The position numbers and the translations under genes were made by a program. Below, in pieces: positions 20,956-33,189 of a stretch of DNA of 64,000 bases (the first letter of the stretch is position 1; each line of letters begins with the position of its first letter). This DNA comes from Haematobia irritans. Taxonomy: Eukaryota > Arthropoda > Insecta > Diptera > Muscidae. Below the pieces are notes generated by a model. The model was not told the origin of the DNA. It did no database searches and saw only the letters and a list, made by a program, of their open reading frames with translations. The DNA lies in assembly GCF_050003625.1 (NCBI RefSeq), contig NC_134397.1:192717063-192781062 (forward strand). The letters run 5' to 3'.

Positions 20956-22960
20956 ACAAGTATATACGGCCAGGCCGAATCTTATGTACCCTCCACCATG
21001 GATTTCGTAGAAACTTCTACGAAAGACTGTCATCCACAAATTGCAACTCACTCTGATGAAATTTGCTCCTCCAAGAAGCTCCAAAACCAAATCTCGGGAT
21101 CGGTTTATATGGGAGCTATATATGATTATGGACTGATATGGACCACTTTTAGCATGGTCGTTAAATATCATATACTACCACAACGTACCAAATTTCAACC
21201 AGATCGGATGAATTTTTCTTCTCCAAAAGGCACCGGAGGTCAAATCTGGCGATCGGTTTATATGGGAGCTATATATAATTATGGACTGATAGGAACCAAT
21301 TCCTGCATGGTTGTTGGATACCATATACTAACATCACGTACCAAATTTCAACCGAATGGGAAGAATTTTGCTCTTCCAAGGTGCTCCGGAGGTCAAATCT
21401 GGGGATCGGTTTATATGGGGCCTATATATAATTATGGACCGATATGGACCAATTTTTGCATGGTCATTAGAGACCATATACTAATACTATGTACCAAATT
21501 TCAGCCGGATCGGATGAAATCTGCTTCTCTTAGAGGCTCCGCAAGCCAAATCGGGGGATCGGTTTATATGGGGCCTATATATAATTATGGACCGATATGG
21601 ACCAATTTTTGCATGGTCATTAGAGACCATATACTAACACTATGTACCAAATTTCAGCCGGATCGGATGAAATTTGCTTCTCTTAGAGGCTCCGCAAGCC
21701 AAATCGGGGGATCGGTTTATATGGGGGCTATATATAATTATGCTCCGATGTGGACCAATTTTTGCATGGTTGTTAGAGACCATATACTAACACCATGAAA
21801 GGATGAAATTTGCTTCTCTTAGAGGCTCCGCAAGCCAAATCGCGGGACCGGTTTATATGGGGGCTATATATAATTATGGACCGATGTGAACCAATTTTTG
21901 CATGGTTGTTAGAGACCATATACTAACACCATGTACCAAATTTTAGCCGGATCGGATGAAATTTTCTTCTCTTAGGTTAGGTTAGGTGGCAGCCCGATGT
22001 ATCAGGCTCACTTAGACTATTCAGTCCATTGTGATACCACATTGGTGAACTTCTCTCTTATCACTGAGTGCTGCCCGATTCCATGTTAAGCTCAATGAAA
22101 AGGGACCTCCTTTTTATAGCCGAGTCCGAACGGCGTTCCACATTGCAGTGAAACCACTTAGAGAAGATTTGAAACCCTCAGAAATGTCACCAGCATTACT
22201 GAGGTGGGATAATCCACCGCTGAAAAACTTTTTGGTGTTCGGTCGAAGCAGGAATCGAACCCACGACCTTGTGTATGCAAGGCGGGCATGCTAACCATTG
22301 CACCACGGTGGCTCCTTCTTCTCTTAGAGTCTCCGCAAGCCAAATCTGGGAATCGGTTTATGTGGGAGCTATATACAATAATGATCCAATGTGGACCAAT
22401 TTTTGCATGGTTGTTAAAGACCATATACTAACACCATGTACCAAATTTTTATCCGGATCGGATGAAATTTGTTTCTCCTAGAGGCCTCGCAAGCCAAGTC
22501 GGGGGATCGGTTTATATAGGGGCTATATATAATTATGGACCGATGTGGACCAATTTTTGCATGGTTGTTAGAGACCATATACTAACACCATGTACCGAAT
22601 TTCAGCCGGATCGGATGAAATTTGCTTCTCTTAGAGGCCTCGCAAGCCAAATTTGGGGGTCCGTTTATATGGGGGCTATACGTAAAAGTATACCGATATG
22701 ACCCATTTGCAATACCATCCGACCTACATCTATAACAACTACTTGTGCCAAGTTTCAAGTCGATAGCTTTTTTCGTTCGGAAGTTAGCGTGATTTCAACA
22801 GACGGACGGACGGACGGACATGCTCAGATCGACTCAGAATTTCACCACGACCCAGAATATATATATACTTTATGGGGTCTTAGACCAATATTTCGATGTG
22901 TTACAAACGGAATGACAATATTAACTTTGTCATTCCCCCATCCTATGGTGGAGGGTATAA
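20956..22960 (+). mobile_element. Helentron/DINE-1-like subfamily I, with SINE insert
   Basis: The copy begins ACAAGTATATACGGCCAGGC with the subterminal TACCCTCCACCAT and carries at least eight ~153-bp units. It runs through GACGGACGGACGGAC, CAGATCGACTCAGAATTTC and AATATATATATACTTTATG to the hairpin CCCCCATCCTATGGTGGAGG. The 13-bp 5' motif TACCCTCCACCAT and the 3' ATGGTGGAGGGTA are inverted copies. A SINE lies at 21975-22315. The long open frame over 20935-21798 is a translation of the repeats, whose 153-bp period is a multiple of three. Confidence 0.78.
21975..22315 (-). mobile_element. tRNA-derived SINE with 11-bp TSD
   Basis: Full-length copy on the minus strand with box A (TGGTGCAATGGTTAGCATG), box B (GGGTTCGATTCC) and the CCTAACCTAACC tail. 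It is flanked by a perfect TTCTTCTCTTA at 21964-21974 and 22316-22326, within the Helentron-like repeat. Confidence 0.93.
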
Positions 22961-22969
22961 TAAAATCAT

Positions 22970-23050
22970 GCCATACCAAAATCCTTAAGGAAAGGCTAAA
23001 AGTTTTACATGGTATTAAAGATTACGCTACCTAAATTTTAGGACACGTAA
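22970..23050. mobile_element. Rearranged MITE fragment
   Basis: It joins the 3' words (CCAAAATCCTTAAGGAAAGG) to the 5' words (TTTTACATGGTATTAAAG) of the element at 20674-20947, i.e. in the wrong order, just upstream of a complete copy. Confidence 0.5.
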
Positions 23051-23058
23051 TTTAGCTA

Positions 23059-23340
23059 CACTGAAAAAAACGTTTACATGGTATTAAAGAGTACACTACC
23101 TAAATTTTAGGACACGTAATTTACACAATATTAAGGACAAAGTTCTTTAAATTAATGGTATTTTAATTAATAAAAACATTATAGTCTTTGTTTCAAAAAT
23201 ATTTTTTTTATTATATTTAGGACACAATCTTTGAAGATTTGTGTCCCTCCTTTAAAGCCGCATCTTTGGCTCGAAATCAATACCAAAATCCTTAAATAGA
23301 GGCTAAAAACGGGGATTCCACTAAACTTTTTGCTTGAGTG
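23059..23340. mobile_element. TA-CACTG MITE, 282 bp
   Basis: TA|CACTGAAAAAAACGTTTACA at the left and TTTTTGCTTGAGTG|TA at the right. The body is the same as 20674-20947 (TTAGGACACGTAATTTACAC, then GGACACAATCTTTG). Non-coding. Confidence 0.72.
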
Positions 23341-23342
23341 TA

Positions 23343-24540
23343 ATTGAAATAAAATCATGCCATAGTTAAACATTCGTATACTGTAAATACATTATGACAA
23401 TGTCACATATTGGTTCTTTACTTCCATAGCTTCAAATATTTATTTAATTATGGGCAGAGACCCAATAACATTAAAATTGAATTTGTACAAATTCAGTAGA
23501 AATACTAGGATAGTGATACAGGTATTTCTCCTATCATCTACAAGTTCCAATCCAAGGCAAGTTCCAATCTTGGCCAGAGCTAGATTTTATTCGATTTACT
23601 TACTGGTCGTTTTGTGACCATTTGTACATCAGTGTGTGTGTGTGGGTGTGTGTCTGCGTGTGCTTTAGTTGTAGGTGGTTAAGAGAAGGAAAAATATTTC
23701 ATTTAGTTGATTTTATTTCCGGAAGCGTTGCTTTGGCTTTTAAGTTGTTCTCAATGAGTTTTGTTTAACCAAGTTTCCAGCAGCTTTCCGTTTTGGTTTG
23801 TCCGGTTTGTTAGCTGTTGGCTGGCTTACTTAGTTTAACTTAACTTGGCTCACAATCTTTGCCTTCTATCTCGGGAAATTGAAAATGTTTTCTTTATTTT
23901 TTCCCCCAAAAAATTGCTACAGTTGTTGGCTTTGATTTGCTACAAACGTGTGGTGAGGTAACAATGTGCCCGGTGGTTTTGTGGTAACATCGTTATGCTC
24001 CGGATTTCAGGGAACTTTGTTACCGATTTATTTTTCATTTTTTTGTTTTTGTTGTTTCTTATTCTCAGGTTCTTTTCCTTGTATATACGTGTTTCCTTTA
24101 GCTTACCCCCATCCATAGAGAACGGAAATTTAAAGTTGCTTCATGTTTAGAAGTTTTGATTTAATCAATGGCATGTGCTATTACTGGCCAACAGAAATTG
24201 GATTTCTTTCCAAGTTATTCAGTTTGCTTAATTTATCGATAAGAGGACATTAGTGGGCTAATTTGTTTCATTTCAAGTAAATTTACCATGAAAACGAATT
24301 CCAAAAGCTTACCAAACATCGAATGAGGATAAAGTCATGTTTAAGAAAAACTAAGACAAAAAATGCACTCACATCGCATATATTGAAAAATCTTTTAAAT
24401 CGCATTCTTAAAAGGATTTTCCAAGGGAGACACGCATACACCAAATCTACTGACTTGGTATTGGATTAATGAGAAAATCAAGTACTTCATTTGACAATTT
24501 CACGTAATTGTACTTCATTTATAAATAATGTCCAAATTCC
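23343..24540. other. Apparently single-copy sequence
   Basis: About 1.2 kb without matches to the window's repeats. A short GT-rich run (GTGTGTGTGTGGGTGTGTG) lies near 23630. No convincing ORF. It may be host intergenic or intronic DNA. Confidence 0.4.
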
Positions 24541-24780
24541 TTACGCAAATAATGCCAAATACCTGGGAATGACATTGGACACGAAAATCAAATAGAAGGA
24601 ATATGTCAAGAAGAAAAAACCAAGAGATGAAAAGGCTATATTGGCTTTTTGTGGATAGTAGGGTATCCATAAATATCATATGCTGCGCAGAGTCACGCTA
24701 ATAAATGCGATGCCATGTAAACTCCGATTTGAACACCATATTCCAAAACTATCTACCGATAGATGAGTACTGAGTCATAC
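24541..24780 (+). pseudogene. Non-LTR reverse transcriptase fragment
   Basis: Plus-strand frames give NAKYLGMTLDTKIK, the end of a non-LTR reverse transcriptase domain (the usual form is KYLG..LD..L.W). In a shifted frame EMKRLYWLF follows, comparable with the KMYWLLGR-type block downstream. Stops interrupt both. Short and frameshifted, so the clade (Jockey-like suspected) is open. Confidence 0.45.
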
Positions 24781-24787
24781 TCTAACA

Positions 24788-26077
24788 TAAAGGGTGATAC
24801 GGTCAAAATTTGGTCAAGGGAAAACGCGTGTAAATCGGTGAAATCGTTTATTTAAAAAATCAAATTAAATTTCTTTTTCAAGTTCAATTGGTATAAAATT
24901 CAGGAAAAATATTCAGTTAGGCTTTCGCTTTTCCAAATCCGAATTGCCTCACGCTTGACACCTGTCATCAGATTTTGTACAGCCACCTTGTCCACCTTCT
25001 TCGCCGCAGAAAGCCAGTTTGCCTTGAACTGCTGCTCGTCCTTAGCAGTTTTTTGGTCTTCTTTAGGTTCCGCTTGACAATAGCCCAGTATTTCTCAATT
25101 GGGCGGAGCTCTGGCGTGTTGGGAGGGTTCTTGTCCTTGGGAACCACCTGCAGGTTGTTGGCGGCGTACCACTCCATGGCCTTTTTACCGTAATGGCAAG
25201 ATGCCAAATCCGGCCAAAACAGTACGGAACAACCGTGTTTCTTCAGGAAAGGCAGCAGACGTTTATTCAAACACTCTTTCACGTAAATTTCTTGGTTGAC
25301 AGTTCCGGAAGCTATGAAAATGCTGTTTTTCAAGCCACAGGTACAGATGGCTTGCCAAACCAGATATTTCTTTGCGAACTTTGACAGTTTTATGTGCTTG
25401 AAAATATCTGCTACCTTTCCCCTTCCTTTTGCCGTATAAAACTCCTGTCGGAAGCTGCTTGTAGTCGGCTTTGATGTTGGTTTCGTCCTCCATTACCACG
25501 CAGTCAAACTTCGTCAGCATCGTCGTGTACAGCCTCCGGGATCGCGCTTTGGCCGTTGTATTTTGTTTATCATCGCGATTTGGAGTCACTCCCTTCTTGT
25601 AAGTCGATAGTCCGGCTCGTTTTTTTCTCGATGGACGGTTGTAGACGATACACCCAGCTTATTTGCGGCATCTCGGAGAGAGAGGTTAGGGTTTCGCTTG
25701 AAACTACCGGCAACTCTCTTTGTCGTCTCAGCGGCTTCCGGTTTTCGATTTCCCCCCTGGCTGTTCCTCGCCGTCGACAAACGTCCCCCAAACACTTTAA
25801 TTACATTTGTAACGGTTGATTTGGCAACTTTTAGCGATTTTGCCAGCTTTGCGTGCGAGTAGCTCGGATTTTCGCGATGCGCGATCAAAATTTTGATACG
25901 CTGCTCTTCTTGCTTGGACGGCATTTTGACAACTGAAGAGTGAATTCCAAAATCAAAATAGGAGCAACATTCTACACACACATCTTCAAAATGAGGGGTG
26001 TTCAGGTTTTTTAAATGCACAATTGAAAGAAATACGTCAAGTTTATATTGACCAAATTTTGACCGTATCATCCTTTA
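24788..26077 (-). mobile_element. Tc1/mariner element, DD37E type, copy 2
   Basis: Complete element with AAGGGTGATACGGTC at the left, its near-inverse at the right and TA at both ends (24788-24789, 26076-26077). The same length class as copy 1. Confidence 0.9.
24900..25924 (-). pseudogene. Broken DD37E transposase (copy 2)
   Basis: ATG at 25922-25924 (MPSKQEEQ). The first ~110 residues are open, then a T-run length change near 25620 turns HRAKKRAG into HREKNEPD and shifts the frame. The catalytic part survives in other frames: VVMEDETNIKAD (the first motif, where copy 1 has MDDETYVKAD), LFWPDLASCHY and TPELRPIEKYW. A second shift after RNLKKTKK comes from six rather than seven T near 25048. 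This same state is shared by copies 3 and 4. The third Arg-Pro-Ile-Glu motif is intact. Not functional. Confidence 0.87.
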
Positions 26078-26178
26078 ATGTAAATAAAAATTTCAAAAAA
26101 AATTTAATTGTACTTGATTTTGTGATATTTTCACAATGCGTTGTTAAAACAACACAGAAAAATTTAGACAGTTTTATG

Positions 26179-26528
26179 GGAGCCACCGTGGTGCAATGGT
26201 TAGCATGCCCGCCTTGCATACACAAGGTCGTGGGTTCGATTCCTGCTCCGACCGAACACCAAAAGTTTTTCAGCGGTGGATTATCCCACCTCAGTGATGC
26301 TGGTGACATTTCTGAGGGTTACAATGCTTCTCTAAGTGGTTTCACTGCAATGTGGAACGCCGTTCGAACTCGGCTATAAAAAGGAGGTCCCTTGTCATTG
26401 AGCTTAACATGGAATCGGGCAGCACTCAGTGGTAAGAGAGAAGTTCACCAATGTGGTATCACAATGGACTGAATAGTCTAAGTGAGCCTGATCCATCGGG
26501 CTGCCACCTAACCTAACCTAACCTAACC
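26179..26528 (+). mobile_element. tRNA-derived SINE, full length
   Basis: Head with box A (GTGGTGCAATGGTTAGCATG) and box B (GGGTTCGATTCC), body, and a CCTAACCTAACCTAACC tail. TATGGGA occurs at both edges (26175-26181 and 26529-26535) and may be the target duplication. Confidence 0.9.
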
Positions 26529-26611
26529 TATGGGAAAAATTAACTTCCTCCCGAAATTTCTATTCCATTTTTTTTAGTTTTCCTGAAAATAACAAAAAAA
26601 TTACTTACATT

Positions 26612-28531
26612 TTTATACCCACCACCATAGAATGGCGAGGGTTTGTCATTGCGTTTGTAACACATCGAAATATCGATTTCCGACTATATAAAGTATATAA
26701 TCTTGATCAGGGAGAAATTCTAAGACGATATAACCATGTCCGTCTGGCCGTCTGTCTGTTGTAATCACGCTACAGTCTTCAATAATGGAACTATCGTCCT
26801 GAAATTTGCCACAGAATCGTCTTTTGTATGCACGCAGGCCAAGTTCGAAGATGGGCTATATCGGTCCAGGTTTTGATATAGCTCCCATTTAAACCGATCC
26901 CTCGATTGGGGTCATGGACTTATAGAAACCGTAGTTTTTATCTAATTTGCCAGAAATTGGAAATCTAGAGGTATTCTAGGACCATATAGAGGTGAACTGA
27001 AAATTGTGATTAACGGACCATGTTTCGATATAGCCCCCATATAGACCGATCTCTCGATTTTATTTCTTGGTCTTATAGAATCCGTAGTTTTTATCTAATT
27101 TGCCTGAATTTGGAAATCTAGAGGTTTTCTATGACCATAAAGAGGTGTGCCGAAAATGGTGAGTATCGGTTCATGTTTTGGTATAGCCCCCGTATAGACC
27201 GATCTCCCGATTTTATTTCCTGGGTTTCTAGAATCCGTAGTTTTTACCCAATTTGCCTGAAATTAGATATCTAGAGGTATTCTAGGACCATAAAGAGGTG
27301 TGCCGAAAATGGCGAGTATCGGTCCATGGTTTTGTATAGCCCCCATATAGACTGACCCCCCCGATTTTACTTCTTGGGCTTCTATAATCCGTATTTTTTA
27401 TCCAATATGCCTGAAATTAGATATCTAGAGGTATTCTAGGACCATAAAGAGGTATGCCGAAAATGGTGAGTATCGGTCCCTGTTTTGGTATAGTCCCCAT
27501 ATAGACCGATCTCCCGATTTTACTTCTTTGGCTTCTAGAATCCGTAGTTTTTATCCAATTTGCCTACAATTGGATATCTAGAGATATTCTAGGGGTGTGC
27601 CGAAAATGGTGAGTACCGGTCTATGTTTTGATATAGCCCCCATATATAGAGCGATCTTCCGATTTTATTCTTGGGCTTCTATAATCCGTAGTTTTTACCC
27701 AATTTTCCTGAAATATGGAATCTTGAGGTATTCTAGGTCCGGAAAGAGGTGTGCCGAAAATGGTGATTATAGGACCATGTTTTTATATAGCCCCCATGTA
27801 GACCGATCTGCCTATTTTACTTCTTGGGATTCTAGAATCCGTAGGTTTTATCCAGGACCAGTTTTTGATATAGCCCCCTTATAAACCGGCCCTCCGATTT
27901 TGGGTCTAGAACTACAATTAGATGCGCTGAATATTGTGTGTATCTCTCCATGTTTTTGGCATAATCCCCATTAGACCGATCTTCCGATTTAACTCCTAGA
28001 TATTGTAGCTTCTAGATATTGTAGCTTTTATCTCATTTGCCACAAGTTGAAAATATGCTGGTATTTTAGACCCACAAAAAGTGTATATGATTTCATTTTT
28101 ATCGGTCCATTTGGTAAGGCCTCCATATAGACCGATTTCAGATCTAGAGGGTACAGAAGGTGCATTGATCACGAAAATTGTTTGAAACTGAATGTAAAAT
28201 TTCCAGATTTTACATCTCGTAATCATTTAAATAATTGGGGTAAAAATCTACGGATTTTAGATTTCAAATCAAGGCGTTATTTCAAGAAAATCTTGCACAC
28301 TTATAAAAGATGTTTATGATTCCTCTAAAACTCAAACAAAAAATGGTTCTTATTAATCCGGAATCTCATCTAGTCTTCATCTTTACATTTATCTTCGTTG
28401 AACTGATCTGCTTGGAAAAATATCTGTCATCAAACCCCCCTGAAATGTTCAAAGGAAACTATTATATTTGATTCATGGTGGTGGGTATTTAAGATACGGC
28501 CCAACCGAACTTACTGCTGTATATACTAGTT
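26612..28531 (-). mobile_element. Helentron/DINE-1-like subfamily III, near full length
   Basis: The left end has TATACCCACCACCATAGAAT (hairpin), GACTATATAAAGTATATAAT and TTGATCAGGGAG. The right end carries GGTGGTGGGTATTTAAG and the start motif CTGTATATACTAG. About seven internal units with the core GTATAGCCCCCATATAGACC repeat every ~153 bp (e.g. 27161, 27314, 27468). The subterminal ATACCCACCACCAT and GGTGGTGGGTAT are inverted, as in subfamilies I and II. No coding capacity. Confidence 0.72.
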
Positions 28532-28852
28532 CAATTTTAGCTAGCATTTAAGATATTCGTCCTTCTTATAAAAGCAAATCAATACCAATATTAACCACGC
28601 TGTTGTTTATTCTAATTATTTTTTTAAAAAATTTTTCTTATGCTTTAGTTAGAATTGCATTTATTCATAGGACACACTAGACGAAACACACTTTTTTCAT
28701 CCCATAATTGCCATACAGGAGTCCTTTATATTTCAACAACTATTTTTTGGCTTTTTAAGGGATGTGTATATAATGCCATACAGTGTAGCTGCAAGTGTAA
28801 ACTGGTCCGTCTTAACAAAACGTAGTGGAGACGGTTGTCCCTTTCCAATTTG

Positions 28853-29929
28853 TATACCCTGAGCCACACTGTGCAACAGGTTATTTAAGTTAGTGCATAT
28901 GTTTGCAACACCCAGAAGGAGGCGAGATAGACATCCCAAAAAAAGTAGTGAAAATGTTTTGGATCCGGAAGTGGTGCAAAATTTACTCAGAAGCGATGAA
29001 TTTAACATGGGCTTGTCATAGGACGGATGTCCACCATTTCGATAGACGTTGCACTGAATTTGCATCACTTCTTAAGGTGTGATCCGAAAGCAGTGTTTTG
29101 GATGTGTATTGGAAAAGTTTATAATATTTTGCCAAATAATTAAATTTTATAATTTTTTATGATTTTTAATGCAAATGTTAGAACATTTGTCTGAAACATT
29201 TGACCTCAAAAATTCGCAAATTTCCCGGTTTGGATTTAACATTTTTTTTTCGACAAAATTTTAATAATTTGTACCATTTTATACATTCGTACTCTGTTTT
29301 TAACCCATTTGAAACAAAAAAAGTTAAAATTATCCATTAAAGATATGAAAAAGGCGAACTGTAAAAAATTTAATGAAAAGAACTTCCTGTGTAGTTAAAC
29401 TAAAGAACATTTTTGGGAGGACATTTTTGGAAGAACTTCCAATTTCTTTTGCTGGGATATGGTGCCTTTGCCAATATTGGTCAGGGGCGGTCACTGAGTC
29501 GATTTTGCTATGTCCGTCCGTCCGTCCGTCTGTTTGCGAAGACATTGTTGATATCAAAGTCTAGGTCGCAATTTTAGACCAATCAACTTTAAATTTGCAA
29601 CAAATATGTGTTTTGGGTCAGAATGGAACCATATTGATATTGGAAGAAATCGGTTCAGTTTTACATATAGCTCTCATATTTATCTTTCGCCTGATATCTA
29701 CTAATATGGCCCCAGAAGCCAAAATTTCAGCCTGATTTACTTTAAACTTTGCACAAGGAGTGTAATTGATATTGTCGTAAAGTGTGCCGAATTTGGATGA
29801 AGTCGGTTCAGATTTAGATAAAGCTCCCATATATATCTTTCGCCCTATATGCTCTTATATGGCCCAAGAAGCCAGAGTTTTGTCCTAATTTGCTTTAAAT
29901 TTTGCGCAAGGAGTAGAAATAACATTGTA
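28853..29929 (-). mobile_element. Helentron-like subfamily II, interrupted and truncated
   Basis: The 3' end (TATACCCTGAGCCACACTGT, GTTAGTGCATATGTTTGC) is at the left, as in 10993-11060. It is split by the MITE at 28911-29456, then resumes with TCCGTCCGTCCGTCTG, AAAGTCTAGGTCGCA and ATAGCTCTCATATTTATC. The 5' half is lost where another element begins at 29930. Confidence 0.65.
28911..29456 (+). mobile_element. CCCAGC-type MITE, 0.55 kb
   Basis: It starts CCCAGAAGG and ends TTTTGCTGGG. The internal words AAAGTAGTGAAAATG, TTGGATCCGGAAGTGGTGC and GCATCACTTCTTAAGGTG are shared with 39475, 42075, 46225 and 58743. Best-preserved termini across copies are CCCAGCAAAAAA and TTTTGCTGGG. No coding capacity; superfamily not determined. 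Confidence 0.65.
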
Positions 29930-30072
29930 TGTTTGAGTGTAAAAATTATATGTTCAGAACTCAAACACAATATTTTAAGTGCAAGTATATAATGTTCATA
30001 AACTAGCATAATATGTTTGGGAAATATATGTTAATATGTTAAAAACATATAATATCTTTGAAACTTGGCAAG
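29930..30072 (+). mobile_element. CATATG-rich TA element, 5' fragment
   Basis: ATGTTTGAGTGTAAAAATTA, then AAGTGCAAGTATATAATG and CATAAACTAGCATAATATG match the first ~150 bp of the family at 47264, 48713 and 50664. Confidence 0.65.
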
Positions 30073-30844
30073 CATTTTTCAGTATGGTCTAAAGCTCAAT
30101 GGAAGGTCCTTAAATTAAAATTTCTGTGACACATTTCTATCAAAAAAAAAAAAAAAAACAAATATATGGTGATTCGAATTGGTAATACTTCATATCTACT
30201 ACTTCTCTATTAAATTAATTATACACATACCCACCCACTACTAACTAATATGAATACTCCAACATATTGTATTTATATGGTATTTCCCATTCCATCCATA
30301 CATCTAAATCATTCGTTTCCATAACTAAAAGTGAAAATAAAAGTGTCCAACATTCCACTTCAACTTGTTCCAAGTCTAATTGAGCAAATATTGTTTCTCG
30401 AGTCTTACAAAGCAAAGTGATGGTGACAGTGACAGTGATAGTGACAGTGACATTTCTGTTTGTATGTTCTAACAGAAATATAGACGTCACAACAATGACA
30501 TGCAACCTAAGACCATAGAAAACTCACACACCTACATCTACCGACATAAACAAAACCTGATATTACCTACATTGAGATAATGTGGAAGGACACAATACAA
30601 CATGAGATGTACAAATATGTGACATATAGACAATGAATGAACAACTATAACATTAAGTAGGTAATAATAGGTTTTATAGTCCACGGACTTTTATTTATTA
30701 ATTAATTGTGTGACCATTTTGCCAAAATTAAGGAAAAATTCAAAATTTTGTAAGAGAAAAATAAATTGTTTGTACTTTTGTAAAAGCTTATGCCACTGAT
30801 TTGTAAAGGTGAAAGTACGTAACGTGATCAAAAATTATACGTAT
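30073..30844. other. Apparently single-copy sequence
   Basis: No matches elsewhere in the window. It contains an A-run near 30146 and a short GTGACA-type repeat (30420-30450) that is too degenerate to call an array. Confidence 0.4.
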
Positions 30845-30847
30845 GTA

Positions 30848-31327
30848 CACTGAAACAAAATTCCAGAGTTAAACTAACGCTAAATTTAACTTATGATTAT
30901 TGCAAAAAAATTATTTTTTGGTTGTTTGATGTACAATTTTTTACGAAATTTTCCTTTTTTAAGTATATCTCAAAAATTGTATGAACTAAACGTGGGTATG
31001 AAGTTCAATGACTGTACAGATAAGTTCAATATGAAGTAAAGTGGAAGAACATTTCGTACGATTCCCAAAAACAGTAAGAATGAACCTGTAGCTCATTAAA
31101 ATGGTGATGATTTGGCGCCAATGTCTTAGTTCTTTACTTTTAGTTAATTTTCTCATCTATGAGAGGGTATAATTTTGTGAGTTGTAGTTTAAAAATAAAA
31201 CTAAACTATTCAATTTTCTTGGTTTTAACAACGCTTTGTGGAAATCTCAAAATGTAAAGTATAATTTAGTTCAATTTTCGCACGACTTACTTCATTTGTG
31301 CTATAAAAGAGTATACTTTTCTCAGTG
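30848..31327. mobile_element. TA-CACTGA MITE, ~0.48 kb
   Basis: TA|CACTGAAACAAAAT on the left and TTTTCTCAGTG|TA on the right. The inverted CACTGA ends and TA flanks match the Tc1/mariner-type pattern of the other small elements, although the interior differs. No ORF. Confidence 0.6.
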
Positions 31328-31406
31328 TAGGTACGAGTGTATCAAGTTTTTGCAAATTGGCCACACTCAAAAAAATGTGAATGTAATTATATTTTAGTCC
31401 ATTGTA

Positions 31407-31485
31407 CACTGAAAAAATATTGTCGTGAGACCAAAGACTTCATGTCCTTAAAATTCGAATGCGAATTTTGCTTAGCATCAGGGTT
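31407..31485 (+). mobile_element. TA-CACTG MITE end fragment
   Basis: TA|CACTGAAAAAATATTGTCGT followed by CTTCATGTCC and GAATTTTGCTTAGCAT equals the right ~80 bp, inverted, of 45394-46048. Confidence 0.65.
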
Positions 31486-31525
31486 GGACTGTCGCATACT
31501 GTGACTTTTGCGTAAATCTAATGTA

Positions 31526-32508
31526 AACAAGTATAAAAGGCCGAAAGTTCGGCCAGGCCGAATACTATGTACCCTCCACCATATATTGCGTAGAAACTTC
31601 TACGAAAGACTGTCATCTACAATCGAATTTCATGGGTCGTGGTACTTAAACCTTCTTAACATCGTTTTCTAAATTGTGAGTTAGTCCATACGTGGTATAT
31701 ATTAGACAAAAAAGGTATGTATAGGTAAGTCTAAAAATAATTACGAATCGATATGGACTTTTGCACGGTACGTAGAGAACCAGAATTGAAATATGGGGAT
31801 CGATGTAGACCAATTTTTTCATGGTTGTTAGCTATCATATACTAACACCATTTATCAAATTTCAGCCGGATCGGATGAAATTTGCTTCTCTTAGAGGCTC
31901 CGCAAGCCAAATCGGGGGATCGGTTTATATGGGGGCTATATATAATTATGGACCGATGTGGACCAATTTTTGCATAGTTATTAGAGACCATATACATACA
32001 GCATGTACCAAATTTCAGCCGGATCGGATGAAATTTGCTTCTCTTAGAGGCTCCGCAAGTCAAATCCGGGGATCGGTTTATATGGGGGCGATATAATTAT
32101 ATATCGATGTGGACCATTTTATGCATGGTTGTTAGGGACCATATACCAACACCATGTACCAAATTTCAGCCGGATCGGATGAAATTTGCTTCTCTTAGAG
32201 GATCGGCAAGCCAAATTTGGGGGTCCGTTTATAAGTGGACCGATATGGCCCATTTGCAATACCATCCGACCTACATCAATAACAACTACTTGTGCCAAGT
32301 TTCAAGTCGATAGCGTGTTTCGTTCGGAAGTTAGCGTGATTTCAACAGACGGACGGACGGACGGACGGACGGACATGCTCAGATCGACTCAGAATTTCAC
32401 CACGACCCAGAATATATATACTTTATGGGGTATTAGAGCAATATTTCGATGTATTACAAACGGAATGACAAATTTAATATACCCCCATCCTATGGTGGAG
32501 GGTATAAA
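31526..32508 (+). mobile_element. Helentron/DINE-1-like subfamily I, compact complete copy
   Basis: The best short reference copy (~980 bp). It starts ACAAGTATAAAAGGCC with the hairpin TTCGGCCAGGCCGAA and TACCCTCCACCAT. It has the conserved 5' block, about three internal units, then GACGGACGGACGGACGGAC, CAGATCGACTCAGAATTTC and ATATATACTTTATGGGG. It ends in the hairpin CCCCCATCCTATGGTGGAGG followed by GTATAAAAA. Subterminal motifs are inverted relative to each other. No coding capacity, so any movement would need enzymes supplied by another element. Confidence 0.78.
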
Positions 32509-33189
32509 AATGTTTATGATTTTTAATGCATTCTTACGCTTGTTTCCGAAATGTATATTTTAATCACCGATACGTACTAATAAACGTAGATAGATTATAA
32601 TCGCTATACGCATTTAACAATTAACAACCTTTGGTTGTATATACACCTAAACGTCATACATACACATTGCGCATGTATGTATGTACGTTTGGCAAACATT
32701 ATACCATTGTCTATAATCTCTTTCTCTTAGTCGAACGTATAACAATAATAACAAGAACTCTGAATAATAAAGGGAATTTTTTAAGACCATAACCATAAGT
32801 AATTATTGGAGCTTTTATCGCTGTAAAAATATCAATGATATTGTTTTATTGTCTATTAATTATTTCAAGGGTAATTATGTGGACTAAATTCATAAATGCA
32901 AATAAATCATACGAGACATACGAGGCTCAATTAATATGCGCTCATTTCTTATATGTAATTATTTAATAGATATAAATAGAAGCAACTAAAAAGCGAGTTG
33001 ATTAAATCGATAGTAAAATTATCCAAGTAGACTCGACAATAATAGGCCAGTTAAATAATAATTAATGTATGAGAGTAAGATGGCCATATATGTGAAAATT
33101 AGTCTATTTACGTATTCAAATTCCATCGAAATGTCCATCTTTATTATACAAATAACAAACACTAACTTTTCCAAATTTGAAAGGGGTAT
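32509..33189. other. Apparently single-copy sequence
   Basis: No repeat family or ORF recognised. A few TGTATGTATGTA-like words occur near 32670. Confidence 0.4.

Noticed and set aside
20935..21798. 287-aa open frame with repeated GPIWTNFCMV segments
   Set aside because: The repeat unit of the Helentron-like element is 153 bp, a multiple of three, so frames stay open by repetition. The same phrases appear in all subfamily I copies and on both strands.
26179..26250. Possible genuine tRNA gene
   Set aside because: The tRNA-like part is the head of a SINE present in several copies with body and tail; the anticodon stem is not canonical.
30420..30460. GTGACA minisatellite
   Set aside because: Only a few degenerate units; too short to call an array.
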